From positions 58,466,212-58,530,211 of the forward strand of contig CM069870.1 in NCBI GenBank assembly GCA_036172665.1: DNA of 64,000 nucleotides. The letters run 5' to 3'. A program made the translations under genes and the position numbers. The DNA is from Prosopocoilus inquinatus (Eukaryota > Arthropoda > Insecta > Coleoptera > Lucanidae). Below are positions 11,126 through 21,548 of the stretch, in pieces. A model generated the notes under the pieces. It was not told where the DNA came from. It made no database searches and saw nothing but the letters and a program-made list of their open reading frames with translations. Each line of letters starts with the position of its first letter. Position 1 is the stretch's first letter.

Positions 11126-11237
11126 TACACCGACGGCGGCGTCTTTGCTGTTTGAAGATGCTGACTACTCAAATTTGCTCCAAGAACTACGATTTGCGAC
11201 CAGAGGCTGCAGAGTTTATCGACTAATGGCTATTACT

Positions 11238-11260
11238 GCTTCTAATTTATTGGGTTGTTG
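11238..11260 (-). promoter_or_regulatory. Shared TATA-like element upstream of gene B
   Basis: The minus strand reads CAACCCAATAAATTAGAAGC, about 115 nt before the gene B ATG. One base differs from the gene A copy. Confidence 0.5.
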
Positions 11261-11995
11261 ATGAGATTTCTTTAAAAAATCTGCGATATGACACTTGAAT
11301 GACTTAATGTGGCGCAATGAATATGTTTATTATTACTAACTGCTAACGGTTTGGGAATTTCGCGTATTACGTTACACAAAATTTATAGCTCACGTTGTTC
11401 TTTACAAAATTAAACTTTATTCGAAACAGTTGAAAATGTGTTTTTATTATTTATATCAATGAAGGCAAAAATATTCTCTTTATGTAGTAGTTTCTATTTA
11501 GATCGTATTTTTTTCGTCTGGCTCATCATTACCTCAACAGTTTGATACCTATGTGTTAAGTCTTGACATTTATTAAGTATTTGACATCGACATTTGCAGA
11601 ACATCTGCAGCGGTAACGACTTAATTAGTTGAAAAGGATTGTCTCCAAAATGTTTTAAGTTTTCAAATCTTCATACTAGTTCATACTTTCGAATGCTTTA
11701 GAAGTTGTTGCATCTTCTATCTTTTCAAGTATTTTCTAAATAACGTTTATTGAAGTAATCAGTCCGTAATTGATTAAATTCGTTTTATCTTTTTTTTTTG
11801 ACGATTGGTAATATTAGAAATGTTTACCTCTATTTCTAGTTAATAAGTTTAGTTAGTTCTTTTTTTGACAATTGGTGACATTTGAAATGTTTACCTCTAT
11901 TTCTAAGTAGTAAGTTTAGTTAGCCAATAGGAAATACAGTACATCCCAAGTATTAAGGATAAAAGAAAATCTAAAACTTGATTCTACTTTTAAAT
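11261..11995. other. Intergenic DNA between genes B and C
   Basis: The first part still resembles the region upstream of gene A (1248-1450). A short direct repeat (TTGACRATTGGTRA...ATTTCTA) occurs at about 11800-11850 and 11866-11910. Nothing else was recognised. Confidence 0.4.
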
Positions 11996-12331
11996 CTATT
12001 TATTTAACAACATGCAAACATAAAGTAAAAGCGCTGTATCCTCAGGGGTTGCACCGACTATGCTTTTGCATTTTCTAATGATCCTCTGCATGCCGTCCTC
12101 GTTTATACCTTCTAACCAGAATTCCAATCTGTTAATATTGAGAAAAATATGGCCCCTTTCGTCTAGAATACCTATTTTCTTGAGAATGCAAAATAAGTAG
12201 TCTTTATTTATCTTATCCACTTCTAATATCCCAACGTATTCCATGTTTATCAGTCTAAGAGGACTTATGCCAATTTCCTCCATACATTTCGCTTCGATGT
12301 CCTTTATATAATTTTCGGGAATGTTATCCTC
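11996..12331 (-). CDS. OBP-domain exon of gene C
   Basis: 336 nt after CTTTCAG|GAGGATAAC. Cys at exon residues 16, 48, 88 and 106 (spacing 31, 39, 17). Signatures: YLFCILKKIGILDERGHI and VGATPEDTALLLYVC. Minus-C pattern. Confidence 0.88.
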   Translation of the reverse strand, partial: EDNIPENYIKDIEAKCMEEIGISPLRLINMEYVGILEVDKINKDYLFCILKKIGILDERGHIFLNINRLEFWLEGINEDGMQRIIRKCKSIVGATPEDTALLLYVCMLLNK

Positions 12332-15300
12332 CTGAAAGTAAGTCGTTTTATATCTAATAATTTTGATATTTGAGGTAGAATCTGAAAAGAATGCAAATGG
12401 GCTGCCGTTAAACTGCCTGCAAAATATTCTAAAGTTCTATGTAGATTACTTTCAGATGCCGTCTTCTTTTGGCTTCCGGAGTACCATATGAATTTCTTCT
12501 AATTACTGACGTTTCGTCTTTCCTATGCTGCCGCTGTTGTTTCTTACTGCTCGGTGGGAACCAAGCAACAGTATTAAAGAAGATGATAAGAATAAATTAA
12601 TACGGTACTCCGGAAACCAAAAGAAGATCAAGACGTAATCACTTAGAGAATATCTTTAAGTGTAGATAATTTTGAGAAAATCCATGAACCAATACTTTTA
12701 TTAAAGATCATGTAGCTTGAAATTAAATAGTGCAGGATACAGATGTACCTACCGGTGGAGATATTGGCAGCCCATGCAAGTCATTTCTATTTGTAATCTC
12801 CATAATCTTCTTTGGTAGTTGATTATATTCCTTATATTCTCCTACTGTTGCTGTATCTTGTTCATCCTAGGCATTTGAAAAAAGAAAACAAAAACTTTTA
12901 CACACATCTTGCATAAAAAAATGCATGTTAGAAACCTTTACCGACTGAACAATAAAGAACGTTACATATTAAAATCCTTGTATAACGTGTGCTCTGTCAT
13001 GAATAAGGTTTATTTTCACTTACCGACTGAGATGTGGACTCGTATTCCTTGCTATTCGTTGCAATCGCATTGAAAACAGTCTCATTTTGTGCATGCCTGT
13101 ATTCCTTGAACGTTTCTTCTGCCGTTGTTTCTTGTTCACTCTGTACATTTGAAAAATAATTGTTGTGGTCATCCGAAGGCTGTTGTAGGTTACCCTAATT
13201 CATGTACAAGATTTGACTTAATTTGGAACAAGAAATAGAACACAGAGCGTGTTCTACAATTCTCGATACGTTTTTATTCAATTTAATTTCTAATACAATT
13301 TACTTATTAGAAATTTCAAATTGTTCAAGAAAGTGAACCGAACCATGTATAATACACTCATGGACTTTAAAGATGACCAGGTCTTTACAACCCCTATCCA
13401 CTACTTTACCGGTCGACTATATTAATCCGACCGACCTAAAATTATTTACGACGGGTACTCTTGCAGCCTTTCCAATAATTATCTACACGTGTTTGTATGT
13501 ATTCATGCTAATACTGCTTTACACGCCGTGTCCGCCGATCGGGTTTACTATAGGAAAAACGTTTTATTTTTCATTTTTCTGCTTGCCCTAAAACGTAATA
13601 AATATTACGAAAATAATAAATTCTCATTCCAACAATTACAGCCTGGGCCAAAAGTATTAGGCACCCTTACGATTTTAATTCTTCTCCGAAAGTGTTTACA
13701 CAAAAGTTTCTATTTTTGTTGTAGTGAGAACTATATAGGATAATTTAAACAATGCCCAACACTTTATAGGGATTGTAAAACATTAGTAGTAGCAGGTAAC
13801 AATTCGCAATTCTGGTTCAGAGAACAGGTAATCAGTCTCCTATTGGCGTACATTGGGAAAAATCGACGGTTTTACCGGCCAAAAATAAAGTCAACCCTAA
13901 GGGTGTTTTTCCGCTTGGTGCGTTACTTTATCACCACACTGTATAGAATTCAATGTACACCATATCCACGGATCGAGTTCACTATAGGAAAAACGTTTTA
14001 ATTTTTCACTTTTCGAAAAAGAATCATTCTTTATTAAAAAAAACTGGTTGTCCTAAAAATTCCAAAACCGCCGTAGAAAATATTAATCTCTATTAACAAT
14101 AATAAAATAAAATCATTTACACTGTCACAAAATATGGCAATACTCAAAACTTCCGTTAGTAAATACACGTAAACTGTTTCAGTAAAGTAATATCAATTTA
14201 ATTAAAGAGTGTACCTAACTTTTTAATGGTGTAAGTGTAAATAGAGTCAATTCCAAAAGCTAAAAACAAAATTTGGAGCAATTTAAACAAAAAAAAAAAA
14301 ACAATTTAACACAAAATTGGCACTGGTCTAAGTTGAAGTTACTCTTCAATTACTGTAAATGGAAAATGTTTAATAGTTACGTAGAATAAAATAATTTAAA
14401 ATAAACTCTCTTAAAAACAGGTTTTCATTTTTTAACTTCAATTTTAAAATTTTAAGAACCTGCAAACATTTTCATAAAACAAAGATATTGTGAATGAAAA
14501 CGTGGTAAGGTATCAAATTCATTATACCGCCAATTTCTAGCTGACATGATTGACATTTTGTTAAAGTAAAAAGATAAATATCCTAACTTTTTCAGTTATT
14601 AATGGGAATTTATTATTTTCGTAATATTTATTAAGTTTTAGGGCAAGCAGAAAAATGAAAAATAAAACGTTTTTTCTATAGTAAACCCGATCTGCGGACA
14701 CGGCGTGTAAAGCAGTATTATATTGAAGCATGAATACGTACAAACACGTGTAGATAATTATTGGAAAGGCTGCAAGAGTACCCGTCGTAAATAATTTTAG
14801 GTCGATCGGATTAATAAAGTCGACCGGTAAGGTAGTGGACAGGGGTTGTAAAGACCTGAGCGTCTTTAAAGTCCATGAGTGTGCATACATACATAGAAAT
14901 AGGGCAGTGTAAATCGGTCTTTAATAAAACAATGTTTAAGATAGTTTATAAAAACTAACAATAGGGTTTAGGAAAACGAAGGTTTATTTGTAAGAAAAAA
15001 ATCCTTACTGCTTGAAACTTTGTATAGGTGATCGAAATTTTCCAAATTTCAGTACAGTATCAGTAGGAAATACGATAAACTGAACATCATTTAATTTTAT
15101 TAATTGGGAATTCCATTTAATTTCATTTATATTTATTATTTCATTATTTATACACTAAGGAATAGTTAATAGATAAATGTTACGAAATTCAAATAGGATT
15201 ATTTAATAAATAATGTGTAATTTAACTTTAGACTTCGTTATCATTTTTATAACTTACCGGGTCAGATGTTGTTGGTTCAAATACATCCAGATTTGTCATA

Positions 15301-16266
15301 ATTGTCCTGTTCAAAATTTCCGATCTAAGAATATTCTTATATTTGTGCTCTCCGAATGTGCCATTTGTCGTTGTTTTTCGTTCAACCTAGACAGTTCGAA
15401 AACGCAGTACAGCGATTATTGAATAAGACTGTGATCATAGAAATTCAATGAGAACTAATAAATTGAAATTTAAAAAGTGGTGCGAACGGAATAGCATTAA
15501 ACTGAACTAATAAACTAATTTACGATTTATCAGTAACATTCTGTATTGAACTAATTCACGTCAAAACTTTTTTCTCGTTGATATTAAAAGGAAAAATGAG
15601 CCGGGAGCCCTTACGAATAAAAGGTGTTCCTGAGGAAACCTCCGAATCTTTTAAACCTCTACTGAAAGTAAAGGCTAGCTTAGATTAGTCACGTGAACGG
15701 TAAAGTAGAGAGGCGAGTCCAGTAAAAAATCGAGTAAATGGGCGAGTACTGGAGAGGTTGAGCGAACAGAATAGTAGTTCGCCCACTCGCCTTCACCCAT
15801 CACCAATTTACTGATGACTCGACTTTCCATCGTCACTACTGTCATATAATAAATTGATAACTGTGTAAATATCTAACCAATAGTGAAGAGCGAGTCGAGT
15901 ACTGGCCCGAGCACTGGGCTCAGTTCACTGGGCCGAGCTACTTGACTAATGTAAACTAGTCTATAAACGAATGGTTCATCTGAATTACCCTTATCCGGGT
16001 TCGTAACAATATTTATGCACTCTCAACTATCCAAATATTCTTTGAGTCAAAAACAGCTTTTTTTTAGAAGTAATAGTAATTAATTTTGAGGATGTTGCCT
16101 AAGTTTTCAATAAGCATTCTGCATTTTTTTCTATGATTTTCTGTTTCAATATTTTGTAATAATTTAGTAAGTGAAAATGACTTACCCAAGCAAATCCGAC
16201 CAGCATCCAAATTATGAGAACTAGCACCACATACAAAGCACCTCCAATTACCAATTTCTTGTCCAT
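11996..16266 (-). CDS. OBP gene C: anchor, three linker exons, Minus-C OBP domain
   Basis: Five phase-0 exons: 16266..16186 (27 codons, MDKKLVIGG then about 20 hydrophobic residues), 15386..15258 (43, ending FEPTTSDP), 13140..13024 (39, opening SEQETTAEETFKEY), 12866..12753 (38, opening DEQDTATVGEYKEY) and 12331..11996 (111 plus stop). The product would be 258 aa. Linker exons 3 and 4 resemble each other (acidic-QxTA start, a KEY motif), which suggests internal exon duplication. The stalk holds many Ser, Thr, Glu and Gln and no Cys. The second intron contains a 1.5-kb inverted-repeat element. Best read as an OBP domain on a stalk, membrane-anchored or secreted. Confidence 0.75.
12455..12640. 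repeat. 186-bp inverted repeat in gene C intron 4
   Basis: Left arm GATGCCGTCTTCTTTTGGCT and TCCGGAGTACC are mirrored at the right end by the complement of TCTTCTTTTGGTTTCCGGAG. It sits in the short intron next to the OBP exon. Probably a MITE. Confidence 0.6.
13354..14881. mobile_element. 1.5-kb element with about 280-bp terminal inverted repeats
   Basis: The left arm (13354..about 13630) starts CACTCATGGACTTTAAAGA; the right arm (about 14602..14881) is its complement with only scattered differences. The interior includes a Tc1-like end (GCCTGGGCCAAAAGTATTAG near 13642) and another partial copy of the arm sequence near 13970. No transposase. Foldback-type, inside gene C intron 2, so it would be transcribed with gene C. 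Confidence 0.78.
15674..15959. repeat. Inverted-repeat element rich in GAGT/ACTC words
   Basis: Ends CTAGCTTAGATTAGTCACGT and the complement of CTAGTTTACATTAGTCAAGT, about 286 bp apart. Between them lie many GCGAGT, CGAGTA and CTCG words. MITE-like, in gene C intron 1. Confidence 0.5.
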
Positions 16267-16359
16267 TTCAGCAATGCCTTCGAGGAAGTTCTCTGTTGCA
16301 AACCGTTGAAAGAAGTGTGAGTTTGCAGCAGAAGTTTTGGAATTTATTTCAGACGTGAT

Positions 16360-16380
16360 GCTTCTGATTTATTAGGTTTG
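16360..16380 (-). promoter_or_regulatory. Shared TATA-like element upstream of gene C
   Basis: The minus strand reads AAACCTAATAAATCAGAAGC, about 95 nt before the gene C ATG; two changes relative to gene A. Confidence 0.5.
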
Positions 16381-17088
16381 TTCGAAATTGCATTAGATTG
16401 CCAAATTTCATGACACACGGAAAAAGTCGGCGTATTGTTTACATTACAGCGAAATATTTGGGAATTTCGGGAATTGTACAAAGTTCACGATTCACCCAAA
16501 AACAAGGGGAATCCGATAGTAAGTGAGAAAGGAATCCAATTATAGTCATTCATTCATTTAAAGAAAAATCCTTTAGTGAGAATTCAGATTTTTATGATCA
16601 GAGTTGTGATTTCAGCCCGCGGCTGACTGAATAAGTACGAAAATTGGACTGTACAGCTGTGCAAAGCGAATGATAATTTCTATAAATAGAGTAGGCGCTC
16701 CACGCGTTTGAAGGTAGGGGGTGTACAGTTTATTAATTTTTATAATTCTTCTGTACACTTCATTTTATTAAGATACTTTATTAAATTAAAACTCCTATCG
16801 AAATACGACTTGCTGGAAAACACAAATCACCCGTATGCATCTGCGAAGGTTATGTAATAAAACCATTGGTCAGCTTGCAATGTGATCAAGGGCATTATGT
16901 TAAAAAAAAGCTTGCATTATGCAAAGCTTTGTGGAATGTAAAATATCGTCGGATCAGCGGTGAGTCATAATATTGTTACACTATGGCTGAAGGAGATATA
17001 ATTAAGTGAGGACTCCTGATTCCTACAAATAATCCTTAGCCTACACTCGCACATCGATTACCTAATAACTGCTGCCAGTAAAATAGAA
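16381..17088. other. Intergenic DNA upstream of gene C
   Basis: AT-rich; no exon, RNA gene or clear repeat recognised. Confidence 0.35.
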
Positions 17089-17385
17089 TGAGTCATTAGG
17101 ATCTTTCAAAATCAACGCCTAATGCAAAACTCAGGCAGACAGGTAAATAAGACATTCTGATCAGAGAAAATAAGACACTTGTCGCGGTGTACGAGCTCTT
17201 ATTATCTAGTAAAGTATCTCTTAAGTTCCGAATGTAATTTAGTCTGTTTGACACGCGTCTCAATCTTCCTCGTCGTGAAGTTTTCAAAATTCTAAAATCT
17301 TTTTCAGCCAATTTTTCTTAATTTAATTTAAATAAAGTGTACCAAAAAGCATCCACGATCGGCAAGGGTGAGTTTAAATGGAATA
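17089..17385 (+). repeat. Dispersed 300-bp repeat R300, copy 1
   Basis: Shares blocks such as TAAATAAAGTGTACC, GCATCCACGATCGGCAAGG and GTGAGTTTAAAT with the copies at 39645..39945 and (minus) 63183..63503. No coding capacity. Class unknown. Confidence 0.65.
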
Positions 17386-17498
17386 GAATCATTGTTTGTT
17401 GCTCAAAAATTCAGCATCTAACAAAGTTTTACATTAATTTAATTATATTCACGTATATTTTGTTCATAGTCTTTTTGTTATTGTACGAAAATTCTTTT

Positions 17499-17811
17499 AT
17501 GAACATATAAAATAGCGACATCTTACTATCGCTTTTTGACCTAACATTGCAGTAGGATAGACAAATTGAAGCGGGATTTGCTCCTAATGAGTCCCCCATG
17601 CAAGGCGGCCATGCTTGCTGTCAAAGCATAATGAAAGATTTTTGAAAAATTTTGTGCAAATCGTTTTTGATTGCAGTGAGAACCTCGAGCAGCCTCTGGA
17701 CAGCTGTTTCAGCCCTGCTTGGGGCTTCTTCAGCAGAAACGTAGCTCGACATTCCCACTGCAGACCAAAAACGACTTGCCCAAATTTATTCGCAAATGCG
17801 ATGTAAGAATG
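17499..17811 (-). mobile_element. 313-bp ribozyme-bearing repeat, unit 1
   Basis: The unit runs from ATGAACATATAAAATAGCGA to GATGTAAGAATG, followed directly by unit 2 in the same orientation, offset 313. It contains an inverted repeat (GCAAATCGTTTTTGATTGCA against GCAAGTCGTTTTTGGTCTGC on the complement) whose centre encodes a hammerhead ribozyme on the minus strand. Unit length, head-to-tail arrangement and ribozyme class resemble metazoan retrozymes and Penelope-associated repeats. No protein is encoded. Confidence 0.72.
17673..17761 (-). ncRNA. Hammerhead self-cleaving ribozyme, unit 1
   Basis: Minus strand in order: stem I strand CGAGC-TACG-TTTCTG, core CTGAAGA, stem II AGCCC with loop CAAGCA and GGGCT, core GAAA, stem III ACAGCTGT, cleavage triplet GTC, then returning stem I CAGAGG-CT-GCTCG. 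All catalytic core positions of the family are present. Stem III is only 2 bp in the monomer, but ACAGCTGT is a palindrome, so two copies could form a continuous 8-bp stem, as known for dimeric hammerheads. Predicted cut: after GTC at 17699-17701. GCAGTG/CACTGC pairing extends stem I outward. Confidence 0.8.
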
Positions 17812-18115
17812 ATGAACATATAAAATAGCGACATCTTATTATCGCTTTTTGACCTAACATTGCAGTAGGATAGACAAATTGAAGCGGGATTTGCTCCTAA
17901 TGAGTCCCCCATGCAAGGCGGCCATGCTTGCTGTCAAAGCATAATGAAAGATTTTTGAAAAATTTTGTGCAAATCGTTTTTGATTGCAGTGAGAATCTCG
18001 AGCAGCATCTGGACAGCTGTTTCAGCCCTGCTTGGGGCTTCTTCAGCAGAAACGTAGCTCGACATTCCCACTGCAGACCAAAAACGACTTGCCCAATTTA
18101 TTCGCAAATGCGAAT
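17812..18115 (-). mobile_element. Ribozyme-bearing repeat, unit 2
   Basis: Follows unit 1 head to tail with few substitutions, and ends near GCGAATCGATC where the tandem similarity stops. Same internal inverted repeat and ribozyme. Confidence 0.7.
17986..18074 (-). ncRNA. Hammerhead self-cleaving ribozyme, unit 2
   Basis: Same core as unit 1 (CTGAAGA, GAAA, GTC) exactly 313 nt downstream. One stem I change (CAGATG instead of CAGAGG) replaces a G-U wobble by a mismatch; the catalytic core is unchanged. Confidence 0.77.
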
Positions 18116-18938
18116 CGATCTGGAGGGTAAATGCGTGTCAGTTTTATCAGCGCCAGTATTTTACGTGGAATTGTTTGTGTTTTCCCAAGTGTTCCATAAA
18201 TACAAGCAACATACTGGGGGGTAACAGATCTGAGCAATTCATAATAATTTTATTAAAAAATTTAACCATATTTAAAGTAGTCTTATACATATGTAGTTCT
18301 TTGACAACACAATAGAATTGGTAAAGAAATTATTAATAGATCAGTCAAAATTAATGTAATGTAATTAAGCCTTTAGAGTAATTTTCTGTTACATAAAATA
18401 TGTTGAAAATCCGATTGTGTTTTTAATCACAGTGAAGAAACACCAAACGAGAAACGTTTCTGATATTGCAATGCACATTTATTTCGATTTTTAGAGAAAA
18501 AAAAATTTACGTAGTTTACAAGATGCAATAAGCTATGCGCAAATTTTTAAAATATTCCGAAGTATGGGGGACGGGGGGTGGGGGGAATAGTTAATATATT
18601 TTGTAATAAAATGTTTCATTGCATTAGCATTTCTCTTTATATTTCTCATAATTTAGTTTAGATATGAAGTTGTTTGTATGATTATTGGCAACATAAACTC
18701 CTGGACGTTAAAGTAAAAAAAAAATTAAAACAAATAAAATTACGTACAGCACTGTTAAATAAAGATCAGCTTCGTACGACTTTATTACTTTTCGTCGCAT
18801 TTCTTTTAAGCATTGCTTTACAATCGTTTATAAATTCATAATGCCTTTGATTTTAATTAATTCATATACTACTTAATTTATTTGGAGGATGAATAAGAAA
18901 GTTATTTTAAAACAATTTAACACAAATTATGACATGAT
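18116..18938. other. Intergenic DNA left of the gene D OBP exon
   Basis: AT-rich. A G-run (GGGGGACGGGGGGTGGGGGG, about 18566-18590) stands out. Around 18170-18225 CCCAAGTGTTCCATAAATAC resembles 21750-21780. No gene recognised. Confidence 0.4.
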
Positions 18939-19274
18939 TTAGTTTTTCCCTACATTCAAGAAGCATTTCATCAGGGCAATGCCAAGATCCTCCCGGGGTA
19001 GCCCGTCAAAATTCAAGCATTTTTCTGAAATTACCACCAATATTTCGTCTGTTGTACCCGGTATCCATTGTTTGATGATATTCGGGTCTAATGTTATATT
19101 TCCTTCGTCGTCCAAAACACCTATACCTTGGAAGATACACAAAAAGTACTTTTTTGTACCTTCGTCTTCTTCATCTATTATTTCTTGGCTCAATTTTGCA
19201 ATGGTGTCTAAGCCGAGATTGTTTTGAATTCGACACTTTGACATAAGCTTTGAACGTCTTTCTTCGAGAGACAT
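18939..19274 (-). CDS. OBP-domain exon of gene D
   Basis: 336 nt starting CAG|ATGTCTCTC; the ATG is internal to the gene, not necessarily the start. Cys at residues 14, 46, 86 and 104 (spacing 31, 39, 17). Signature: YFLCIFQGIGVLDDEGNI. Ends NVGKN-stop. Confidence 0.87.
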   Translation of the reverse strand: MSLEERRSKLMSKCRIQNNLGLDTIAKLSQEIIDEEDEGTKKYFLCIFQGIGVLDDEGNITLDPNIIKQWIPGTTDEILVVISEKCLNFDGLPREDLGIALMKCFLNVGKN

Positions 19275-21455
19275 CTGCTAAACGAAAAAAAAATTTTTCT
19301 CGACTATACTTATTCGTATCTTGCCCTATGATATAAGAAAAAAGAAAGAAAGAAGAAAATGATTATTACTTTACTTTAAACGATTGGAAATTTACATCTC
19401 AACATAACTCAACGTCTAAGTTAACTCCTCTATCGGATCTTCATTTAATCTCCCACGTGACTCTCTACGCGTACAAACCAATTACCTAACGGTTGAATAG
19501 CGCGCTATTTTGAGTATTCAGAAGATTTATTAGTAAATAACAAACTCTGGTGATGGCGCAGAATCAGAATCTTGCCCTGGGCGCCAGAAACCGTAGCTAC
19601 GGCACTGGTAATAACTTTAACGAATTTTTTTCGACAATCCCGTCTGAATTTGCTGAAAATTTACCTAAATCTGATGTTGATCCCATATTACTGATGAGTA
19701 ATGGCTGCAACACTGACATTAACGTTTCGTTCGAGTTTTCCGAGGTTTCCTGTATCGCTGTTCGCGATGTAATTGATAACATAAAGAATAACAACTCATT
19801 AGATTTTTATAACTTAAATGTTTCTGTAATCAAATGTATAAAGAATTTAATTATTCTTCCTTTTGACCGACTTAATCAACGAATGCATTAGAAAGTCTAT
19901 TTTTCCTGTGTGCTTCAAAATTGCTGTGGTTAGCCCGTTACACAAATCAGGTAACCTAAACGAGGTAAACAACTATAGACCTATCTCCTTATTTCCAATA
20001 TTTTCTAAGATTCTCGAAAAAATCTTGTATTCTCAGCTAGTAAGGCACTTTGAAAGTAACAATTTACTTGTTAATTGTCAATACGGGTTTAGAAAAGGCC
20101 GAGACACTACTGGAGCAGTGCTTGAACTTGTTTCTTTTATGGCTGAATGTTTTGAAGGAGGGGGATATGGTATTGGAGCGTTTCTAGACCTCTCTAAGGC
20201 AATCGATTGTGTCCCTCACGATATTCTGTTAAGAAAGCTCTATTTCTATAATCTAGAACCATCATGTTGTAACATGTTATCTTCTTTATTAAGCTGTAGA
20301 TCTTAATTGGTTAGATTCCAGGGACTTGACTCCGAAAGAACTCTTGTCCTTCAGGGCGTTCCTCAAGGCTCTTGTCTTGGTCCTCCTCTTCTTTTTGTTA
20401 TCTTCATTAATGATTTTTCTAACCATACGCAAGTAAAACCCGTTCATTTCGCTGATGGTACTCCTACTACTGATGGTAAAAAGCGACTCTCTTGAAACTG
20501 CCTTAAAACTTGCTGAGAAAGTTCAATCCAAGGCAAATGCATGGTTTGTCAACAACAGAGTACCTTTGAATTTACACAAATCCGAAAAACTCATTTTTTC
20601 TTTAAAAAAAAAAGAATATTTTGACGAAGGGTCTCTCAAATTTTTGGGTATCAATGTTGATTCTTCCCTACGCTTTAATGTACATGTTGAAATGATCGCA
20701 AAAAAAGTAAGTAGCGGTAATTTTGCGCTCCGTAATTTGAAACGTTGCCTTCCAGCTGACTCTTTGAAACATAGACTCTTTGAAAACTGAGTATTTTTCG
20801 TTATGTCATTGTCACATCGCCTACGGTTTATTAATTTGGGGACACGTCAGCTCTCAGTCTTTGATATTCAGTCTTCAAAATCAGAATAATTGCTGGCTTA
20901 CAATATAGACAAGACTGTAGAGATGCTTTCAGGAAATTTGATATTCTTACTGTTCCGTCCAACTTTATTCATAATAATATTCATAAAACGTTTGATCGAC
21001 GCTGCAGTGGGAAATTAGTAATTGTATATAATGCGCCACGGTTCTAGCAATTGTGCTGTCTAACTATTAGTTAAAAAACTTGGTCACGTGAGAAACAATC
21101 AATTTTGAAGAGCCTATGCGATGATAATGAAAGTATCTTATACTAATCTTGTATTTTCAGTATTAATAACTTACCGTTTGGGTTTCTACAATTTTTGGCA
21201 CCTGCAATAACAATTTTTAGTTAAAACATAAGTTTATATCGTCTCTTTCACACCTGTGTTGTTATACTAGGTACAATTCGATATTCATTCTCCAATGTAG
21301 GAAACCTTGTAAGCTAAAAGTATCATCGTTAGGATGAATAGAATTTAGCAAATTGAAACGACTACCTTTGTTATTATCGCTACAATCGTTGCTGTGGTTG
21401 TAAACATTGTTATAGTGGCTATGAGAATTATCTTTAGCGCTTTCCGTTTCGTCAT
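18939..21455 (-). CDS. OBP gene D: anchor, short linker, Minus-C OBP domain
   Basis: Exons: 21455..21366 (30 codons, MTKRKALKIILIATITMF and further hydrophobic/Thr residues; donor AAAG|GTAGT), 21201..21175 (9 codons, VPKIVETQT; CAG|GTG and ACG|GTAAG) and 19274..18939 (111 plus stop). All phase 0; product 150 aa. The linker is much shorter than in B or C. The second intron carries a decayed LINE (19550..21040), so another linker exon could be hidden there. The GTAGT donor of exon 1 is weaker than those of its paralogues. Confidence 0.65.
19550..21040 (+). pseudogene. Decayed non-LTR retrotransposon in gene D intron
   Basis: 5'-truncated LINE, antisense to gene D. Reverse transcriptase pieces in three frames: pre-RT at 19550-19890, YRPISLFPIFSKILEKI and FRKGRDTTGA at 19970-20110, DLSKAIDCVPHDILLRKL near 20190-20240, GVPQGSCLGPPLLFVIFIND near 20355. 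The catalytic box reads FADGT instead of FADDT. A stop (20304) and frame changes near 19865 and 20480 break it. Jockey/CR1-like. Confidence 0.85.
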
Positions 21456-21523
21456 GCTTACTTATTTTCGTCAAATTTACCACTGAACTCCTCAAATATA
21501 GAAACTCATCACTACATCATTAT

Positions 21524-21543
21524 CAGTTGATTTATTAGGTCGT
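21524..21543 (-). promoter_or_regulatory. Possible TATA-like element upstream of gene D
   Basis: The minus strand reads ACGACCTAATAAATCAACTG, about 70 nt before the ATG. Only the CCTAATAAATCA core is shared with genes A-C. Confidence 0.4.
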
Positions 21544-21548
21544 TTAGG

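Noticed and set aside
15625..15665. CTGAGGA near CCTCCGAATC, a possible ribozyme core
   Set aside because: No GAAA core or cleavage triplet at a suitable distance.
17615..18237. 60-98-codon frames in the tandem repeat (both strands)
   Set aside because: They overlap the ribozyme region in several frames and are explained by a short repeat without stops, not by a conserved protein.
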